From positions 19,999,959 through 20,063,958 of the forward strand of contig JAJEKV010000008.1 of NCBI GenBank assembly GCA_021234155.1: 64,000 bases of DNA, read 5' to 3'. Made by a program: the position numbers and the translations under genes. Every line of letters starts with the position of its first letter. Position 1 is the first letter of the stretch. The stretch comes from Isoetes taiwanensis. Its lineage: Eukaryota > Streptophyta > Lycopodiopsida > Isoetales > Isoetaceae. The notes under the pieces are model-generated. The model did not search any database. It was given only the letters and a program-made list of their open reading frames with translations, and had not been told where the DNA came from. Positions 62,766-64,000 of this stretch are shown here, in pieces.

Positions 62766-64000
62766 CTAGCAGTCTTCTTTCTTAATGTATCTAGCTAGTT
62801 TCATGTCTTTAGGCATACAAGTCACTCTTCTTGCATGGAGGGCACATGCTAAAGAGTCTTCAAAATGTTGAACTATCCTTTGTTCTGCTGCCTCCTGTAG
62901 TGCGAGTAACATGTCATCCATTACTCTCTTGCTCTTGTCAAATTCCTGCAAAATTTTGCGGGTGAGTCTCGCGAAGGCGGCTCGTGGGATCAGCAACCCG
63001 TAGCTCCTCTAGAAGTGGCGGATCTCCCGAGCAGCTCTCGCGAAGTACGAATTTGCCTTTCTCTTTATTGGCTTCTTTGGGGGTGCTGGTCTTTCTTGGG
63101 GGGGGGGGGAGGGGGGGGGGGGGGTGGCTTGAGAGTGTTCTTCTTCGATGGCATGCCTCCCTCCACGTACGTGACTTTGTGTTGCTCGTAGTACTTTGAG
63201 TACTCCTCGTACATTTTCATGTACTGGTTGTACTCCTTCAATTTCTTCCGGTACTCTTGCTCATGCTTGAGTACGTATGACTCTCTTGTTGGCTTGGGCT
63301 TCTTAGCGTCCGCTGCCGGCTTCTTTGGCGAGGGCCATTTAGGGTAAGGGGGTGCTCCTGCTGCCGGCTCCTCCTCTTCGGCACCTGCATTCGAAGGTCC
63401 CGAGCCTTCAGCTGGGCGGGGGACCCTTATCTCCTCATCTGACTCAGTGTCAGAGGATGAGGGTGGCCTATCGGGCTCCCGCTCTGCTATTACAACTCCC
63501 TTAGCCGGCGTTGTTTTCGTCTTCCGCCGGGGTTCCTTCGGCGGCTCCGGGTCTTTTCCTTTGTCCTCTCTCCGCTTCTTGTTCTCCGCTTTCTGCTTCT
63601 TGCGCTCCTCCTTCTGCTTCTTGCACTCCTCTTTTCTCCTCTTGAATTCCAGCTTCTCTTCCTTCCTCTTCCTCTTGAGCTCTCTCTTCTCCCTCCCACT
63701 CTTCTCCATCTCTGCTAGCTTCTGCAGCGTTTCTTCTGTCATCTTCTCGCTCTCATCCTCCTTGTTTTGGCCTCTATCTCCCTGGCTCCCAGGGTTCTCC
63801 TGCTCCTCTGTGTGTTGGGCGCGCTCCTCCTCTTCAGTGATGCTCCTGCTCCTCCTCTTGGGCGTCAGGATTGGCATCTGGATCTTGCTCCCGGCTGGCT
63901 TGCTCCTGAGCCTGTCTTGCCTTCTGTTGGGCAGCCAACTCTTGGGCGCTGATGAAGTCATCTGGCACAACTATTCGGGCAGTTTGTTTGGTTCGAGCCA
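62766..64000 (-). pseudogene. Histone H3-derived fusion protein (H3 tail + Lys/Glu-rich insert + H3 fold)
   Basis: The minus strand starts (A)TG at the window edge (the A would be base 64001) and reads MARTKQTARIVVPDDFISAQ. The first eight residues after Met are those of histone H3. It goes on EQASREQDPDANPDAQEEEQ, shifts frame near 63850, then gives ~260 residues rich in Lys, Glu and Pro (KSGREKRELKRKRKEEKLEF, KKPKPTRESYVLKHEQEYRK, poly-Pro at 63095-63125). After a frame change in the C-tract come PPKKPIKRKANSYFARAARE, IRHF, a TAG (63009-63011, CAG expected), RSYGLLIPRAAFARLTRKIL, LLALQEAAEQRIVQHFEDSL, ACALHARRVTCMPKDMKLAR and a stop at 62766. This is an H3 histone fold with canonical loop-1 length and MPKD, so it is not CENH3-like. 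Canonical H3 is 136 aa; this is about 400. No introns. It lies in the same orientation as the chromovirus. Confidence 0.75.
63098..63125. repeat. G-rich homopolymer tract
   Basis: Two runs of 13 G each, separated by an A, encode the poly-Pro linker of the H3-like protein on the minus strand. It is error-prone for sequencing and polymerases and is the site of one apparent frame change; it could form a G-quadruplex. Confidence 0.8.

Noticed and set aside
62766-62996. Centromeric histone CENH3
   Set aside because: Loop 1 has canonical H3 length, the MPKD motif is H3-like, and the N terminus is ARTKQTAR; CENH3 differs in all three.

Overview
The window reads as nuclear DNA from a land plant that still makes flagellated sperm, that is a seed-free plant (fern, lycophyte or bryophyte) or possibly a cycad/Ginkgo-type gymnosperm. 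The evidence is intron-containing plant-type genes (NF-YB, RecQ helicase), a spliced coiled-coil gene of the BBOF1/CFAP157 (DUF4515) ciliary family, and several classes of plant LTR retrotransposon (Tat-like with a second RNase H, and a chromodomain-bearing chromovirus). It is repeat-dominated, and intact host genes are few.

Layout. 0-12.3 kb: a duplicated segment with a Ulp1-type peptidase fragment and a palindromic 21-bp minisatellite, a second duplicated segment (D), and a 4.7-kb tandem array (6.09-10.76 kb). The array alternates ~410-bp and ~220-bp units; the long unit contains a tRNA-promoter-like (SINE-like) module. 12.3-17.5 kb: fragments of RecQ and DEAD-box helicase genes on the minus strand. 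17.5-21.8 kb: second copy of the first duplicated segment, interrupted by a ~458-bp foldback MITE. 21.85-26.45 kb: a spliced minus-strand gene for a flagellar coiled-coil protein. 27.3-35.5 kb: gene remnants, a Gypsy integrase fragment and two LINE 3' ends with microsatellite tails. 35.56-45.75 kb: a complete but decayed Tat-like LTR element with 1.87-kb LTRs and a CAGTC target duplication, inserted just 3' of an NF-YB gene (45.96-46.38 kb). 48.2-52.0 kb: an older Gypsy element. 53-64 kb: a chromovirus on the minus strand, preceded upstream by two unusual intronless reading frames.

The most interesting part is the right end. Reading leftward from the window edge, the minus strand gives a protein that begins with the histone H3 tail (M)ARTKQTAR. 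It continues through ~290 residues of Lys/Glu-rich and Pro-rich sequence and ends in a recognisable H3 histone fold. Next come three ~205-bp repeats, each holding a hairpin, then an unrecognised ~510-aa reading frame with its own TATA box, and then, with no LTR in between, chromovirus gag, protease, RT, RNase H, integrase and chromodomain, a polypurine tract and the 3' LTR. The order suggests a large chromovirus carrying a histone-H3-derived accessory protein. The 5' LTR, if it exists, lies outside the window, so this is an inference.

Caution: near-identical repeat copies differ mainly by small indels and substitutions around CG dinucleotides. Some frameshifts reported here may therefore be consensus errors at methylated CpG sites and not true mutations.
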